Source: Octadecabacter algicola (GTDB lineage Bacteria > Pseudomonadota > Alphaproteobacteria > Rhodobacterales > Rhodobacteraceae). Taken from it: a stretch of DNA of 64,000 bases. The notes under the pieces are model-generated. The model saw only the letters and a list, made by a program, of their open reading frames with translations. It was not told the DNA's origin and did not search any database. Position 1 is the first letter of the stretch. The number at the start of each line of letters is the position of its first letter. The stretch spans positions 62,001-126,000 of the forward strand of contig NZ_JAKGAR010000002.1 in NCBI RefSeq assembly GCF_021532625.1. Reading direction: 5' to 3'. The position numbers and the translations under genes were made by a program. This document shows, piece after piece, positions 36,860 to 45,537 of the stretch.

Positions 36860-37318
36860 ATGGAGCTTGATGAAACAGATCGTCGCCTTTTGACGGCTCT
36901 GCAAAAAGAGGGTCGTTTGTCCAACGCCGAGCTATCCGAAAAGGTGAACCTTTCGCCCTCAGCCTGTCATCGACGGGTCCAGAGATTAGAGAAAGAAGGC
37001 TTCATTTCCGATTACGTCGCTCTGGTGAACCCGCGCAAAGTGGATCGTAAGACGACCGTTTTCGTTGAAATCACGTTGCGTGCGCAGGCAGATGATGTGC
37101 TGGACGCGTTTGAAAAATCTGTTGCGCGGATACCGGATGTATTGGAATGCCATTTGATGGCAGGGCAGGCGGACTATCTGCTAAAAGTTGTTGCCGAGGA
37201 CGCAGAAGATTTCGCCCGCATACACCGTCGGTATCTGGCGAGCCTTCCGGGCGTGCAGGGGATGCAATCGTCTTTTGCGCTCAGGACGGTTCGGCAGACG
37301 ACGGCGCTTCCGGTTTAG
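36860..37318 (+). CDS. Lrp/AsnC family transcriptional regulator
   Basis: 152 aa from ATG 36860, typical Lrp length. The helix-turn-helix lies at about 5-55 (LDETDRRLLTALQKEGRLSN, then LSPSACHRRVQRLEKEG), and the RAM ligand-binding domain is C-terminal. Upstream in-frame ATGs at 36839 and 36779 would add 7 or 27 residues; AGGAG at 36843-36847 favours 36860. It likely responds to an amino acid. The target is unknown. Confidence 0.88.
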   Translation: MELDETDRRLLTALQKEGRLSNAELSEKVNLSPSACHRRVQRLEKEGFISDYVALVNPRKVDRKTTVFVEITLRAQADDVLDAFEKSVARIPDVLECHLMAGQADYLLKVVAEDAEDFARIHRRYLASLPGVQGMQSSFALRTVRQTTALPV

Positions 37319-37728
37319 TGCGCGTTGAACCAGCGGCCTTCGATCATCGGCTGCTGTTCTCTGTTCATGAGGATGTGCACCAGATTTGAAACCGCGAAAT
37401 TGCTTTCTGCGTCATGCAGGCTCAAGAGCTGTTCAATACGTTCTTTGTGGCCGAATAGGATGTCGTGGAAGAAGTCATCAGTCCTTAACGTCTCAGACAT
37501 GAGGCGGGACTGATATTTGCTATGAAGCAGGGCGTATAGAAAATAGCGGCGTTCTTCATCAGCTTTGAGAACCTCGAATTCGTCAACTGAGATGGAGAAC
37601 TCGAAGTGCTTATCGAAGTGCCCGTTGGCAACGGGCATATGGTAGATTAATGTATCTGCTTGGATTTTGACAACGGGTTCCCAAGACTTTTCCCTGAAAA
37701 CGTGTGTTACTCCAGCATCAGTCGACAT
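37315..37728 (-). CDS. Hypothetical cytoplasmic protein
   Basis: 137 aa from ATG 37728, with AAGGAT 7 bases upstream; a GTG at 37755 would add nine residues. Rich in Phe, His and acidic residues, with no signal or membrane segment. I see no recognisable domain. It is probably co-transcribed with the DUF1304 gene upstream, and its stop overlaps the convergent Lrp gene stop. Confidence 0.65.
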   Translation of the reverse strand: MSTDAGVTHVFREKSWEPVVKIQADTLIYHMPVANGHFDKHFEFSISVDEFEVLKADEERRYFLYALLHSKYQSRLMSETLRTDDFFHDILFGHKERIEQLLSLHDAESNFAVSNLVHILMNREQQPMIEGRWFNAH

Positions 37729-37755
37729 TTTCAGATCCTTTAATGCCGTATTCAC

Positions 37756-38118
37756 CTAGCCAATCAGCAACGCAAGCATTGCCAAAGCAGACGGCACCGA
37801 CTGAACGAACAGGATGCGTTTGCTAACGGTCAGCGCCCCAAAAATGCCCGCGATAAAAACGCAGCACAAAAAGAACAGGGCGACGGATTGGGAATAGAAC
37901 GGGTTGCCCAAGAATAGGGACCAGATCAACCCAGCGCCCAAGAACCCGTTATAAAGCCCCTGATTGGCAGCCATTGCCGTGGTCTTGGGGAACAGGTCCG
38001 CAGATAGGCTGGAGAAGACTTTGGGGCCACGGCTTTCCCATGCAAACATCTCGAACCACATGATGAAGAAATGCAAAGCTGCGATGAGGACGATAAGGAT
38101 GATTGCGATGAGGTTCAT
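37756..38118 (-). CDS. DUF1304 membrane protein
   Basis: 120 aa from ATG 38118, with GGAG spaced 6. Four hydrophobic helices; an ALHFFIMWFEMFAWE segment and AANQGLYNGFLGAGLIW are characteristic of DUF1304. The family is widespread in bacteria and its function is unknown. It lies upstream of a hypothetical gene in the same operon. Confidence 0.85.
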   Translation of the reverse strand: MNLIAIILIVLIAALHFFIMWFEMFAWESRGPKVFSSLSADLFPKTTAMAANQGLYNGFLGAGLIWSLFLGNPFYSQSVALFFLCCVFIAGIFGALTVSKRILFVQSVPSALAMLALLIG

Positions 38119-38176
38119 TTTTGGCTCCGGTCTAGGGTTTCGTTTCCCTATCACCGTGCGCGGCGTCTTCATAATG

Positions 38177-38210
38177 AAAAACCCCCGAACCTTACGGCAC
38201 AGGGGTTTTC
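38177..38210 (-). terminator. Terminator after rpsU
   Basis: On the minus strand an AAAACCCC ... GGGGTTTT hairpin with a loop of about 16 bases ends in a T-run. The sequence is nearly symmetrical, so it may act on both strands. Confidence 0.75.
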
Positions 38211-38239
38211 CTAATTCTTAAACATATCGAAAGGGGTGC

Positions 38240-38446
38240 TTAGAGCATTCCCTCGCGCTGTGCTTTCTTCCGAGCCAGCTTGCGCTGACGGCGAATGGCC
38301 TCGGCCTTCTCGCGCGCCTTTTTCTCGGAGGGCTTTTCGAAATGTTGCTTGAGCTTCATTTCACGAAAAACGCCCTCACGCTGGAGCTTTTTCTTCAGAG
38401 CGCGGAGCGCCTGATCGACGTTGTTGTCACGAACACTAACCTGCAT
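38240..38446 (-). CDS. rpsU: 30S ribosomal protein S21
   Basis: 68 aa, basic, with [20 protein letters not shown] and the Arg/Lys-rich C-terminus of S21. It helps mRNA selection on the small subunit. It is a single-gene unit, with its own promoter at 38500-38528 and a terminator at 38177-38210. Its Shine-Dalgarno sequence and start codon are separated by a small hairpin. Confidence 0.96.
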   Translation of the reverse strand: MQVSVRDNNVDQALRALKKKLQREGVFREMKLKQHFEKPSEKKAREKAEAIRRQRKLARKKAQREGML

Positions 38447-38460
38447 GTGGTTTTCACCAC
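38447..38460 (-). promoter_or_regulatory. Hairpin between Shine-Dalgarno and start codon of rpsU
   Basis: On the minus strand GTGGT-GAAA-ACCAC lies directly against the ATG: a five-pair stem with a GNRA-type GAAA loop. The AGAGAGG ribosome-binding sequence sits just upstream, about 13 bases from the ATG; the folded stem would bring it closer. Confidence 0.6.
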
Positions 38461-38499
38461 CTCTCTAAGTTTGATTTGCAATAAGTTGCAGGAAGCCGC

Positions 38500-38528
38500 C
38501 ATATAGCAAGTGCCCCGCTATTTGTCTA
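38500..38528 (-). promoter_or_regulatory. Sigma-70-type promoter for rpsU
   Basis: Minus strand: -35 TAGACA (38528-38523), 17-base spacer, -10 TATATG (38505-38500). The -10 is identical to that of the ffs promoter in this window. It leaves a leader of about 50 bases before the ATG. Confidence 0.65.
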
Positions 38529-38561
38529 GTATTGGGCAAACGCCTGAAAACGGAGCCTGAA

Positions 38562-39239
38562 ATGACCACAGCCCTGACATTGCTAGAAGCGATTCTCCCT
38601 CATGTGGCCTTTGATGGCTGGTCTGATGAGGCATTTTTTGCCGCCGCCGAAGATTGCGATCTGACAAAGGACGATGCACGCGCGATCTGTCCTCGCGGTG
38701 CGGTGGACCTTGCGGTCTTGTTTCACACCGAGGGGGACGTGGCGATGGTTGCTGCCTTGGCTGCGGCCGACCTGAGCGATATGCGGTTCCGTGATAAAGT
38801 CGCCCATGCGGTGCGGCTTCGCCTTGATGCGGTAACCGACAAAGAAGCCGTGCGGCGTGGATCAGTACTGTTTGCTTTGCCTCATATGGCACCTATCGGG
38901 TCTAAGTTGATCTGGGGGACGGCGGATGCGATCTGGACCGCATTGGGTGATAGGTCAGATGACGTAAATTGGTACACCAAACGCGCGACGTTGTCGGCCG
39001 TCTATGGATCAGTCGTTTTGTACTGGTTGGGCGACGATAGCCCTGATCACAGCGCGACGGATGAATTTATTGACCGACGGATAGAGAATGTGATGCAGTT
39101 CGAAACCTTCAAGGCGGCCTTGAACAAGAACCCGCTGACCAAGCCATTCGCGTCTGCCTTGGGGCAGTTCACATCACGGATCAAGGCGCCCACAGCGCCG
39201 CCGAGCGATCTGCCCGGCTCATGGGATTTACCGTCATGA
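38562..39239 (+). CDS. COQ9 family protein
   Basis: 225 aa from ATG 38562, with GGAG spaced 6. The COQ9/TetR-like fold is recognised from LLEAILPHVAFDGWSDEAF near the N-terminus and DDVNWYTKRATLSAVYGSVV in the middle. COQ9 binds lipid and supports ubiquinone synthesis. The stop overlaps the ATG of the quinone oxidoreductase gene, so both are made together. Confidence 0.9.
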   Translation: MTTALTLLEAILPHVAFDGWSDEAFFAAAEDCDLTKDDARAICPRGAVDLAVLFHTEGDVAMVAALAAADLSDMRFRDKVAHAVRLRLDAVTDKEAVRRGSVLFALPHMAPIGSKLIWGTADAIWTALGDRSDDVNWYTKRATLSAVYGSVVLYWLGDDSPDHSATDEFIDRRIENVMQFETFKAALNKNPLTKPFASALGQFTSRIKAPTAPPSDLPGSWDLPS

Positions 39240-40207
39240 AGGCCGTCGAGATTGCCCAAGCGGGTGGGCCCGAAGTTTTAACGCTAACCGACCGTCCATT
39301 GCCTGAACCACGTCACGGCGAGGTGCGCATCAAAGTGGCCTACGCTGGTGTGAACCGACCTGACGCCTTGCAACGGGCGGGGATGTATAACCCACCCAAA
39401 GGTGCAAGCGATTTGCCTGGCCTTGAGGCCGCGGGCGAAATCAGCGCCATTGGGGATGGCGTGACGGGATTTGCCATTGGAGACGCTGTTTGCGCACTGC
39501 TGCCCGGAGGTGGCTACGCCGAAGAAGTCTGTACCCCAGCGGCCCATTGTCTTCCGGTGCCTGATGGCTTGTCGCTAAAACAAGCGGCCTGCCTGCCGGA
39601 GACGTTTTTCACTGTATGGTCCAATGTCTTCATGCGCGGAGGGCTGAAAGCTGGCGAGCGGTTCTTGGTTCATGGCGGGTCGTCCGGCATCGGCACGACT
39701 GCAATCCAACTGGCAAACGCTTTTGGCGCACGGGTTTTCACGACTGCCGGATCAGACGAGAAATGCGCGGCGTGCCTCGACCTTGGGGCCGAAGTTGCGA
39801 TGAACTACCGTGAGGTTGATTTCGTCGAGGTGATGAAGGCTGAGGGCGGCGCGGACCTGATCCTCGACATGGTTGGCGGCGACTACCTGCCGCGCAATGT
39901 ACGCGCCTTGGCAGATGACGGACGGCTTGTTCAGATCGCGTTTCTGCAAGGGCCAAAGATTGAATTGAATTTCGCCCACCTCATGATGCGACGCCTTACG
40001 ATCACGGGCAGCACATTGCGGCCGCAGTCTGATTTGGCAAAAGCTGAAATTGCAGCCCAACTGCGCGAACAGGTCTGGCCGATGCTAGCGTCAGGCAAAG
40101 TTGCACCCGTTATGGATCAGGAATTTGAATTGGCAGATGCAAGCGCGGCCCACACGCGAATGGAAAGCAGTCAGCACATTGGGAAGATCGTGTTGAAAGT
40201 CAGCTGA
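39236..40207 (+). CDS. Zinc-independent NAD(P)H quinone oxidoreductase (MDR family)
   Basis: 323 aa. Medium-chain dehydrogenase fold with the GroES-like N-terminal domain, no structural zinc cysteines, and a Rossmann motif HGGSSGIGTTAIQLA (about 145-160), as in PIG3/QorA-like enzymes. It reduces quinones with NADPH. It is coupled to the COQ9 gene by a four-base overlap, which supports a quinone-related role. Confidence 0.9.
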   Translation: MKAVEIAQAGGPEVLTLTDRPLPEPRHGEVRIKVAYAGVNRPDALQRAGMYNPPKGASDLPGLEAAGEISAIGDGVTGFAIGDAVCALLPGGGYAEEVCTPAAHCLPVPDGLSLKQAACLPETFFTVWSNVFMRGGLKAGERFLVHGGSSGIGTTAIQLANAFGARVFTTAGSDEKCAACLDLGAEVAMNYREVDFVEVMKAEGGADLILDMVGGDYLPRNVRALADDGRLVQIAFLQGPKIELNFAHLMMRRLTITGSTLRPQSDLAKAEIAAQLREQVWPMLASGKVAPVMDQEFELADASAAHTRMESSQHIGKIVLKVS

Positions 40208-40216
40208 GCCATTGCA

Positions 40217-40280
40217 GCGAACGGCGGCTTTGAGCCCAAAGTGACGGAATGCTACAGCGCAGCGAATGTCGGTAATGCTC
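40217..40280 (+). repeat. Intergenic repeat copy A (left edge of an AT-richer islet)
   Basis: Contains two related segments, GCGAACGGCGGCTTTGAG (from 40217) and GCGAATGTCGGTAATGCTC (40262-40280). It shares CAAAGT ... GCGAATGTC with the inverted copy at 41055-41110. Confidence 0.45.
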
Positions 40281-40378
40281 TTGACAGACCTATTCCAATG
40301 AGGTCCGGCACTTGGGGTTTGGTACGGACCGCCCCTTGGTTCTGCGTATGGTATGGCACCGTTTATGCAGCCAAGTCG

Positions 40379-40936
40379 CTAACGCTCCAATCTTATGGTT
40401 TCACGAACGCTTTTCGCAGTTTCAGAAGAGTTGCGGAATAAGAATGGCGGAGCACATGGAGCCTGCAAAACTGTTAGTGATTGAGGCTCCGGAGCGGGTA
40501 AGATTGTTGCGCTAGGTCCTTGAAGGGGCGGCATTGGAGATTCCGGACGTCTAAAAGCCATGAGAAATTGCTCATTGGACAACAAAGCGGGCTCCGCAAA
40601 GGTCGAATTATCCCAAGTTGCCATAAAGCGCTGAGACACGTCTCCAACGATTGTCTCATGAACAAGTACTTCAAATCGCGCATAGTCACTGAGGAGTGAT
40701 TGGTTTGGGTCGGAATACAATTCTCGAAGGCTGTCGGACAACTCCGGATTTGAGAGCATTCTTTCTCGGAAGGTTATGTCTCTTACTATTTCATAATTCT
40801 CGACGGTGCCAACAACGACGACGTCAGCAAATGACACATCGTCGATATTTAAGGGAGAAGCCATAATACATGCTTGTGTCGCTTCCGTAGAAATGACTAG
40901 CGCGGTAAGAGAAATTCTAAGGAGATGTTTTTTCAT
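40379..40936 (-). CDS. Secreted hypothetical protein in an AT-richer islet
   Basis: 185 aa from ATG 40936 (GAGG about 10 bases upstream). The N-terminus MKKHLLRISLTALVISTEA is a signal peptide ending near TQACI. The mature part has no recognised domain. Base composition is visibly lower in GC than in neighbouring genes, and codon use differs (many AT-ending codons). It is flanked by related repeat sequences in opposite orientation. It may be recently acquired. A longer frame to 41065 seems unlikely. Confidence 0.6.
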   Translation of the reverse strand: MKKHLLRISLTALVISTEATQACIMASPLNIDDVSFADVVVVGTVENYEIVRDITFRERMLSNPELSDSLRELYSDPNQSLLSDYARFEVLVHETIVGDVSQRFMATWDNSTFAEPALLSNEQFLMAFRRPESPMPPLQGPSATILPAPEPQSLTVLQAPCAPPFLFRNSSETAKSVRETIRLER

Positions 40937-41054
40937 CGAAATTGGCCTCGACCAGCTTTGTTCATCTTCAGTTTTGTCCTGAGGCAGAGTTTGAAGTACC
41001 CGTAAGGCTGAGGCAACGGTCTCAACCCAATCGCTCAAAATGAAAAACTGGTGA

Positions 41055-41110
41055 GATGCGGACATTCGCGCTAGCGCAGCGAAAGCTTACTTTGTCCCGC
41101 ATTGCGGTCG
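41055..41110 (-). repeat. Intergenic repeat copy B (right edge, inverted)
   Basis: On the minus strand it reads ...GACAAAGTAAGC...GCTAGCGCGAATGTCCG, resembling the copy at 40217-40280. The match is partial, not exact. Confidence 0.4.
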
Positions 41111-41113
41111 TAA

Positions 41114-41743
41114 CTATCTAACCGGATCAAACAGCGCATCATCCAGCGTGCAGTCGCGGATGACGTCTGCCCCACAACGACGTGGTTCCAAATCCCGTGT
41201 CAGGCAGATGCGTGCTTCTTGGATGCGTTGGCTGCGGCAAGTGATGGTGATCTCGTCGGCATCCAATCCGTCGTTCTCGCGCATGAAGGCTTCTTCGATC
41301 AGTGATGCAGGCAACGTAACGGGGTCTTCCAGTCGGCGGAAGACAGCGGGGCGGGTTACGTTTTCATAGGCCTGACGTGACAATGCGTAGTAATCGTCAG
41401 GCGAAAGGCCAGAACAGCTGCCGTGTTTGTTCCACTGGTGCCATGCCAAACCGCTGGTCCCCATGATGTCAGCCATCGCCGCAGTGTCGGCGCGTGATGG
41501 ATTGCGGAACGTGTGTCGGCAATCAGCAGGCCAGCCGTTTTCGTATTGGGGCCAAAGCCCATGCAGCACCCACCCGAAATCTTTGTCGTCATCGCATTGC
41601 GGCGAGTTGCGAGAATCGCCCTCGATCGCGCACCACGTTGGGGACCAAGACAGGGACAAAACGTAGTAATCAAACTCCCCCGCGACGTCTTGCGCCTTGG
41701 CGGGAAGGGCGATCACACAGAGCAGGGCAAGTATTCGCAGCAT
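41114..41743 (-). CDS. Ribonuclease T2 family protein
   Basis: 209 aa from ATG 41743; ATG 41758 is an alternative. A signal peptide is cleaved near PAKAQ. Both T2 active-site motifs are intact: CAS I WVLHGLWPQYE and CAS II WHQWNKHGSCSG with their catalytic histidines. It is a periplasmic or secreted ribonuclease that cleaves RNA to 3'-phosphates, useful for scavenging nucleotides. It is divergent from trcR. Confidence 0.92.
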   Translation of the reverse strand: MLRILALLCVIALPAKAQDVAGEFDYYVLSLSWSPTWCAIEGDSRNSPQCDDDKDFGWVLHGLWPQYENGWPADCRHTFRNPSRADTAAMADIMGTSGLAWHQWNKHGSCSGLSPDDYYALSRQAYENVTRPAVFRRLEDPVTLPASLIEEAFMRENDGLDADEITITCRSQRIQEARICLTRDLEPRRCGADVIRDCTLDDALFDPVR

Positions 41744-41876
41744 TTGGGGTCTTTCCATAAATCAACTTCGCCCTTATATAGCAGTTAAGTTCCCCGACAA
41801 TGTGAACCCGGCCCGATGCGGTCAGCCCCTTCAAGGGCGTGGGACAGGCATGTCGATTGATGTAGGAGAAGACGAG

Positions 41877-42626
41877 ATGAGCGGCACACCGATTATGGCC
41901 AAAGCCACAGCTGTTTGGCTGTGTGACAACACAACAATGACATTCAAGCAGATCGCTGATTTCTGCGGACTGCATGAATTGGAAGTGCAGGGCATTGCCG
42001 ATGGCGATGTGGCGACTGGCGTGAAAGGGTTCGACCCGATTGCTAACAAGCAGCTGACACAAGAAGAGATCGACAAAGGCGAAGCCAACCCGCGGCACAA
42101 GCTGCAGCTTCTATATAACCCAGCGTCTGAGGGCGAAGAAAAGCGCCGTGGCCCGCGTTACACACCGTTGTCCAAGCGTCAGGACCGCCCTGCGTCGATC
42201 TATTGGTTGGTTAAGTTCCACCCTGAATTGTCTGATGGTCAGATTTCCAAACTGGTCGGCACAACCAAGCCAACCATTCAGGCGATCCGTGAGCGGACGC
42301 ATTGGAACATCAACAACATTGAACCCATCGATCCTGTTGCATTGGGCCTGTGTAAACAATCCGAACTTGATGCTGCTGTACAAAAGGCTGCTGCCAAGAA
42401 GCTTAAAGAAGGCGGTGTGATGTCTGATGACGAACGCCGGAAGCTGGTCAGCACTGAGCAGAGCCTAGGCCTCGCAGCTGAGCCAAAAATTCCGACCGCG
42501 ATTGAAGGTCTTGAGACATTCTCATTGGGTACGGATATGCCAGAGCCAGAAGAAGACACGTCAGTTCCAGATGCTGACAGCTTCTTCAACTTGCCCGATG
42601 ATGCGGGTAACGACGACGAAGACTAA
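41877..42626 (+). CDS. trcR: DUF1013 cell-cycle regulator TrcR
   Basis: 249 aa from ATG 41877, with AGGAGA about 8 bases upstream; ATG 41850 is another start. DUF1013 is recognised from MAKATAVWLCDNTTMTFKQI and YWLVKFHPELSDGQISKLVG, the latter a helix-turn-helix-like segment. Related proteins (TrcR) are known to travel with RNA polymerase in Caulobacter and to influence the cell cycle. The C-terminus is acidic. Its single-gene transcript ends at the terminator 42651-42681. Confidence 0.88.
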   Translation: MSGTPIMAKATAVWLCDNTTMTFKQIADFCGLHELEVQGIADGDVATGVKGFDPIANKQLTQEEIDKGEANPRHKLQLLYNPASEGEEKRRGPRYTPLSKRQDRPASIYWLVKFHPELSDGQISKLVGTTKPTIQAIRERTHWNINNIEPIDPVALGLCKQSELDAAVQKAAAKKLKEGGVMSDDERRKLVSTEQSLGLAAEPKIPTAIEGLETFSLGTDMPEPEEDTSVPDADSFFNLPDDAGNDDED

Positions 42627-42650
42627 GGTCCGCTGGTCGTAATGAAATCG

Positions 42651-42681
42651 AAAGCCTCAGCTGAAACGCTGGGGCTTTTTT
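42651..42681 (+). terminator. Intrinsic terminator after trcR
   Basis: Stem AAAGCCTCAGC / GCTGGGGCTTT with one G-T pair, six-base loop TGAAAC, and a T-run on the plus strand. Confidence 0.9.
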
Positions 42682-42719
42682 GGTTTTGGAGCGTTGTTGT
42701 GTGGGGTTTCCGCCTAGGG

Positions 42720-43313
42720 CTAAAGTGCTTTGCGGGCGTTCAGTGCGGCCGTGATTGTCCCATCGTCGAGGTAGTCGAGTTCCCCGCCTACAGGCACACC
42801 TTGGGCGAGTGACGTGACCTGCACGCCTTGCAATTCATCTGCGATGTAGTGGGCTGTCGTTTGGCCGTCTATCGTCGCGCCGAGTGCCAAAATCACCTCG
42901 GAGATCGATTCAGTGGTAATCCGGTCTCGTAGTTTCGGGATGCGGAGTTCTTCGGGGCCGATGTCATCCAGTGCAGACAAGGTGCCGCCCAGAACGTGGT
43001 AGCGTCCTTTGAACACGCCCGAACGTTCCATTGCCCAAAGGTCAGCTACGTCTTCGACGACGCAAATTTGGCCTATGTTGCGTTTCTCGCTTTCACAGAT
43101 GCCGCAGATATCGGCGGTGCCTATGTTGCCGCAGTTCAGGCATTCGCGCGCCGTCGCGCCGACTGTCGTAAGGGCCTCTGCCAAAGGGTTTAGCAGCTGC
43201 CCGCGTTTCTTAATGAGATGTAGCACCGCACGACGCGCTGATCTTGGCCCAAGTCCCGGAAGGCGGGCCATAAGATCAATCAGCACGTCGATATCTTTGG
43301 GTGCTTGGCTCAC
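42720..43313 (-). CDS. recR: Recombination protein RecR
   Basis: 197 aa. N-terminal helix-hairpin-helix ([15 protein letters not shown], about 14-28), Cys4 zinc finger CLNC/CGIC (about 57-72) and Toprim domain. It works with RecF/RecO to load RecA at gaps. It lies one base downstream of ybaB in the conserved dnaX-ybaB-recR operon. Confidence 0.96.
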   Translation of the reverse strand: MSQAPKDIDVLIDLMARLPGLGPRSARRAVLHLIKKRGQLLNPLAEALTTVGATARECLNCGNIGTADICGICESEKRNIGQICVVEDVADLWAMERSGVFKGRYHVLGGTLSALDDIGPEELRIPKLRDRITTESISEVILALGATIDGQTTAHYIADELQGVQVTSLAQGVPVGGELDYLDDGTITAALNARKAL

Positions 43314-43314
43314 C

Positions 43315-43659
43315 TTAGAAGGGTAGCTTCATATCCGCCGGAAGACCCAAGCCGTCCGTCAGTTTTGCCATTTCTTCTTGTGCTTTGTCGGACGCTTTCG
43401 TTTGCGCGTCTTTGATCGCAGCAAGGATCAGGTCTTCGACAACTTCTTTGTCGTCGCCGTTGAATATGGACGGATCGATGTCGAGCGCCTTGAGTTCGCC
43501 CTTTGCGGATGCCGTTGCCTTGACCAGACCCGCGCCGCTTTCGCCGACCACCATCATGTCGTGAAGTTCTTCTTGCAACGCGCCCATCTGCTTTTGCATC
43601 TCTTGGGCTTTTTTCATCATACCGGCCATATCGCCGAGGCCGCCTAAACCTTTGAACAT
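43315..43659 (-). CDS. ybaB: YbaB/EbfC nucleoid-associated protein
   Basis: 114 aa with [22 protein letters not shown] and the family's central strand [16 protein letters not shown]. It is a small dimeric DNA-binding protein. Its place between dnaX and recR is the usual one. Confidence 0.95.
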   Translation of the reverse strand: MFKGLGGLGDMAGMMKKAQEMQKQMGALQEELHDMMVVGESGAGLVKATASAKGELKALDIDPSIFNGDDKEVVEDLILAAIKDAQTKASDKAQEEMAKLTDGLGLPADMKLPF

Positions 43660-43738
43660 CTGTCACTCCTCAATGTGTGTTGCGCCCTAGATAAGGGGGC
43701 GGGGGGCGTCGTGCAAGGCAAGCGGCAGATGCTGCACA

Positions 43739-45502
43739 CTAGCTGTCTTCAAAGGGGTCCCATTCCTCGTCGACCTCTGGCAGCGCTTCGAGTTCGGCTT
43801 CTGCTTGCATTGATTGATGCGATTTGATCTCGCCGATCTTTGCATTTGGAAACTGGGTAAAGATCGCTTGAACGATAGGATGTGCCTTGGCTTTTTCGCG
43901 CAGGGCATTGGCTTCGGCGTCGCGCACTTCGGCGATCGTGTCTTCCCCGCCTTCGTTCACAACAGTCACTGCCCAACGGTTACCCGTCCAGGCCTGAAGC
44001 CGTGACCCAAGCCGTTGAGCAAGGTCATTGGTGGCGCTGGGGGACGGAACGAATTCAATCCGGCCCGGTTGGTATGCGGCCAGCCGTACGCCGGTTTCGA
44101 CTTCGACAAGCAGTTTCACATCGCGATGACGGCGGATGAGCTCAACAACGTGATCAAACGTCGGGTAGAGAGCAAGTGCTTCATCGGTTGCAATCGCAAG
44201 AGCAGGACCACTTGCTGACATTGTCGTGCCGCTTGGGCCTGAATGCGTTGGTGCTGGCGCGCTGCCTTGCGCATTTGTCGTTGGGGCCGAGGGTGCTGGG
44301 CGTGCGCCGCCTCCACCACCGGGTCCGGCGGGTGGCGTTGCGCCGTCAAGCTTGCGCACCAGTTCTTCTGGGCTGGGAAGGTCGGCGACATGCGTTAGCC
44401 GGATGATTGCCATTTCAGCGGCCATCATAGCATTCGGCGCAATAGCGACCTCTTCTAGGGACTTCAGCAACATTTGCCAAAGACGCGACAGTACTCGCAT
44501 AGGTAGGTCTTGTGCCATCTGCGCGCCGCGTGTGCGTTCATCGGGACCAACTGTCGGGTCTTCGGCGGCGTCAGGGGTGATCTTGATGACGCTGACCCAG
44601 TGGGCGATTTCAGCCAAATCCCGCAGGATCGCCATCGGGTCGGCCCCGTCAGAATACTGGCTGGACAGTTCGTGCAGGGCGTCGGCGGCCTGACCTTTCA
44701 GGATCATGTCAAACAGATCCAAAACGCGACCTCGGTCCGCAAGCCCCAGCATGGCGCGCACTTGGTCGGCGGTGGTTTCGCCTGCGCCATGGCTGATCGC
44801 CTGATCCAGCAAAGACTGCGCATCGCGCGCAGACCCTTCAGCCGCACGGGTGATCAAAGCCAAAGCATCGTCGGTGATCTCAGCACCTTCGGCAGTCGCA
44901 ATCTTGCGCAGCAGGCCGATCTGGTCTTCGGGTTCGATACGGCGCAGGTCAAATCGCTGACAGCGAGACAACACCGTGACCGGAACCTTGCGGATTTCTG
45001 TGGTCGCAAAAATGAATTTCACATGTTCGGGCGGTTCTTCGAGCGTCTTGAGCAGCGCGTTGAACGCACTGGTCGACAGCATGTGAACCTCATCGATGAT
45101 GTAGATCTTGTAGCGGGCAGATGCCGCGCGGTAATGAACGCTTTCGATAATCTCGCGGATGTCGCCGACACCTGTGCGCGATGCAGCATCCATTTCCATC
45201 ACGTCAACATGACGGCCTTCCATGATCGCTACACAGTTTTCACATTTGCCGCAGGGTTCGGTTGTTGGGCCGCCAGTTCCGTCCTCACCGATACAGTTCA
45301 TCCCCTTGGCGATGATCCGCGCGGTCGTGGTTTTACCCGTCCCGCGGATGCCGGTCATGATAAACGCTTGTGCAATGCGATCCGCCGCAAAGGCGTTTTT
45401 CAGCGTGCGCACCATGGCGTCCTGTCCGACAAGATCGGCAAAAGTTTCGGGGCGGTATTTCCGCGCGAGGACTTGGTACTTTGGGGTGTCGGATTCGGTC
45501 AT
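43739..45502 (-). CDS. dnaX: DNA polymerase III subunit gamma/tau
   Basis: 587 aa. AAA+ clamp-loader ATPase: P-loop GIRGTGKTT (about 49-57), zinc-binding CGKCENC, Walker B IYIIDEVHML, and arginine finger SRC. A Pro/Gly/Ala-rich linker (about 400-450) leads to the C-terminal polymerase-binding domain. Full-length tau is made here; I saw no obvious slippery run for a gamma form. It opens the dnaX-ybaB-recR operon. Confidence 0.95.
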   Translation of the reverse strand: MTESDTPKYQVLARKYRPETFADLVGQDAMVRTLKNAFAADRIAQAFIMTGIRGTGKTTTARIIAKGMNCIGEDGTGGPTTEPCGKCENCVAIMEGRHVDVMEMDAASRTGVGDIREIIESVHYRAASARYKIYIIDEVHMLSTSAFNALLKTLEEPPEHVKFIFATTEIRKVPVTVLSRCQRFDLRRIEPEDQIGLLRKIATAEGAEITDDALALITRAAEGSARDAQSLLDQAISHGAGETTADQVRAMLGLADRGRVLDLFDMILKGQAADALHELSSQYSDGADPMAILRDLAEIAHWVSVIKITPDAAEDPTVGPDERTRGAQMAQDLPMRVLSRLWQMLLKSLEEVAIAPNAMMAAEMAIIRLTHVADLPSPEELVRKLDGATPPAGPGGGGGARPAPSAPTTNAQGSAPAPTHSGPSGTTMSASGPALAIATDEALALYPTFDHVVELIRRHRDVKLLVEVETGVRLAAYQPGRIEFVPSPSATNDLAQRLGSRLQAWTGNRWAVTVVNEGGEDTIAEVRDAEANALREKAKAHPIVQAIFTQFPNAKIGEIKSHQSMQAEAELEALPEVDEEWDPFEDS

Positions 45503-45537
45503 TTGGTTAAGCTACGCGTTGCCTGATCTGGCGTCCA

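Noticed and set aside
43739-45502. Programmed frameshift in dnaX for a gamma form
   Set aside because: I did not see a convincing slippery A or G run with a following hairpin; a dedicated scan would be needed.
44510-45526. 338-codon plus-strand frame opposite dnaX
   Set aside because: Antisense shadow of dnaX, whose motifs are complete.
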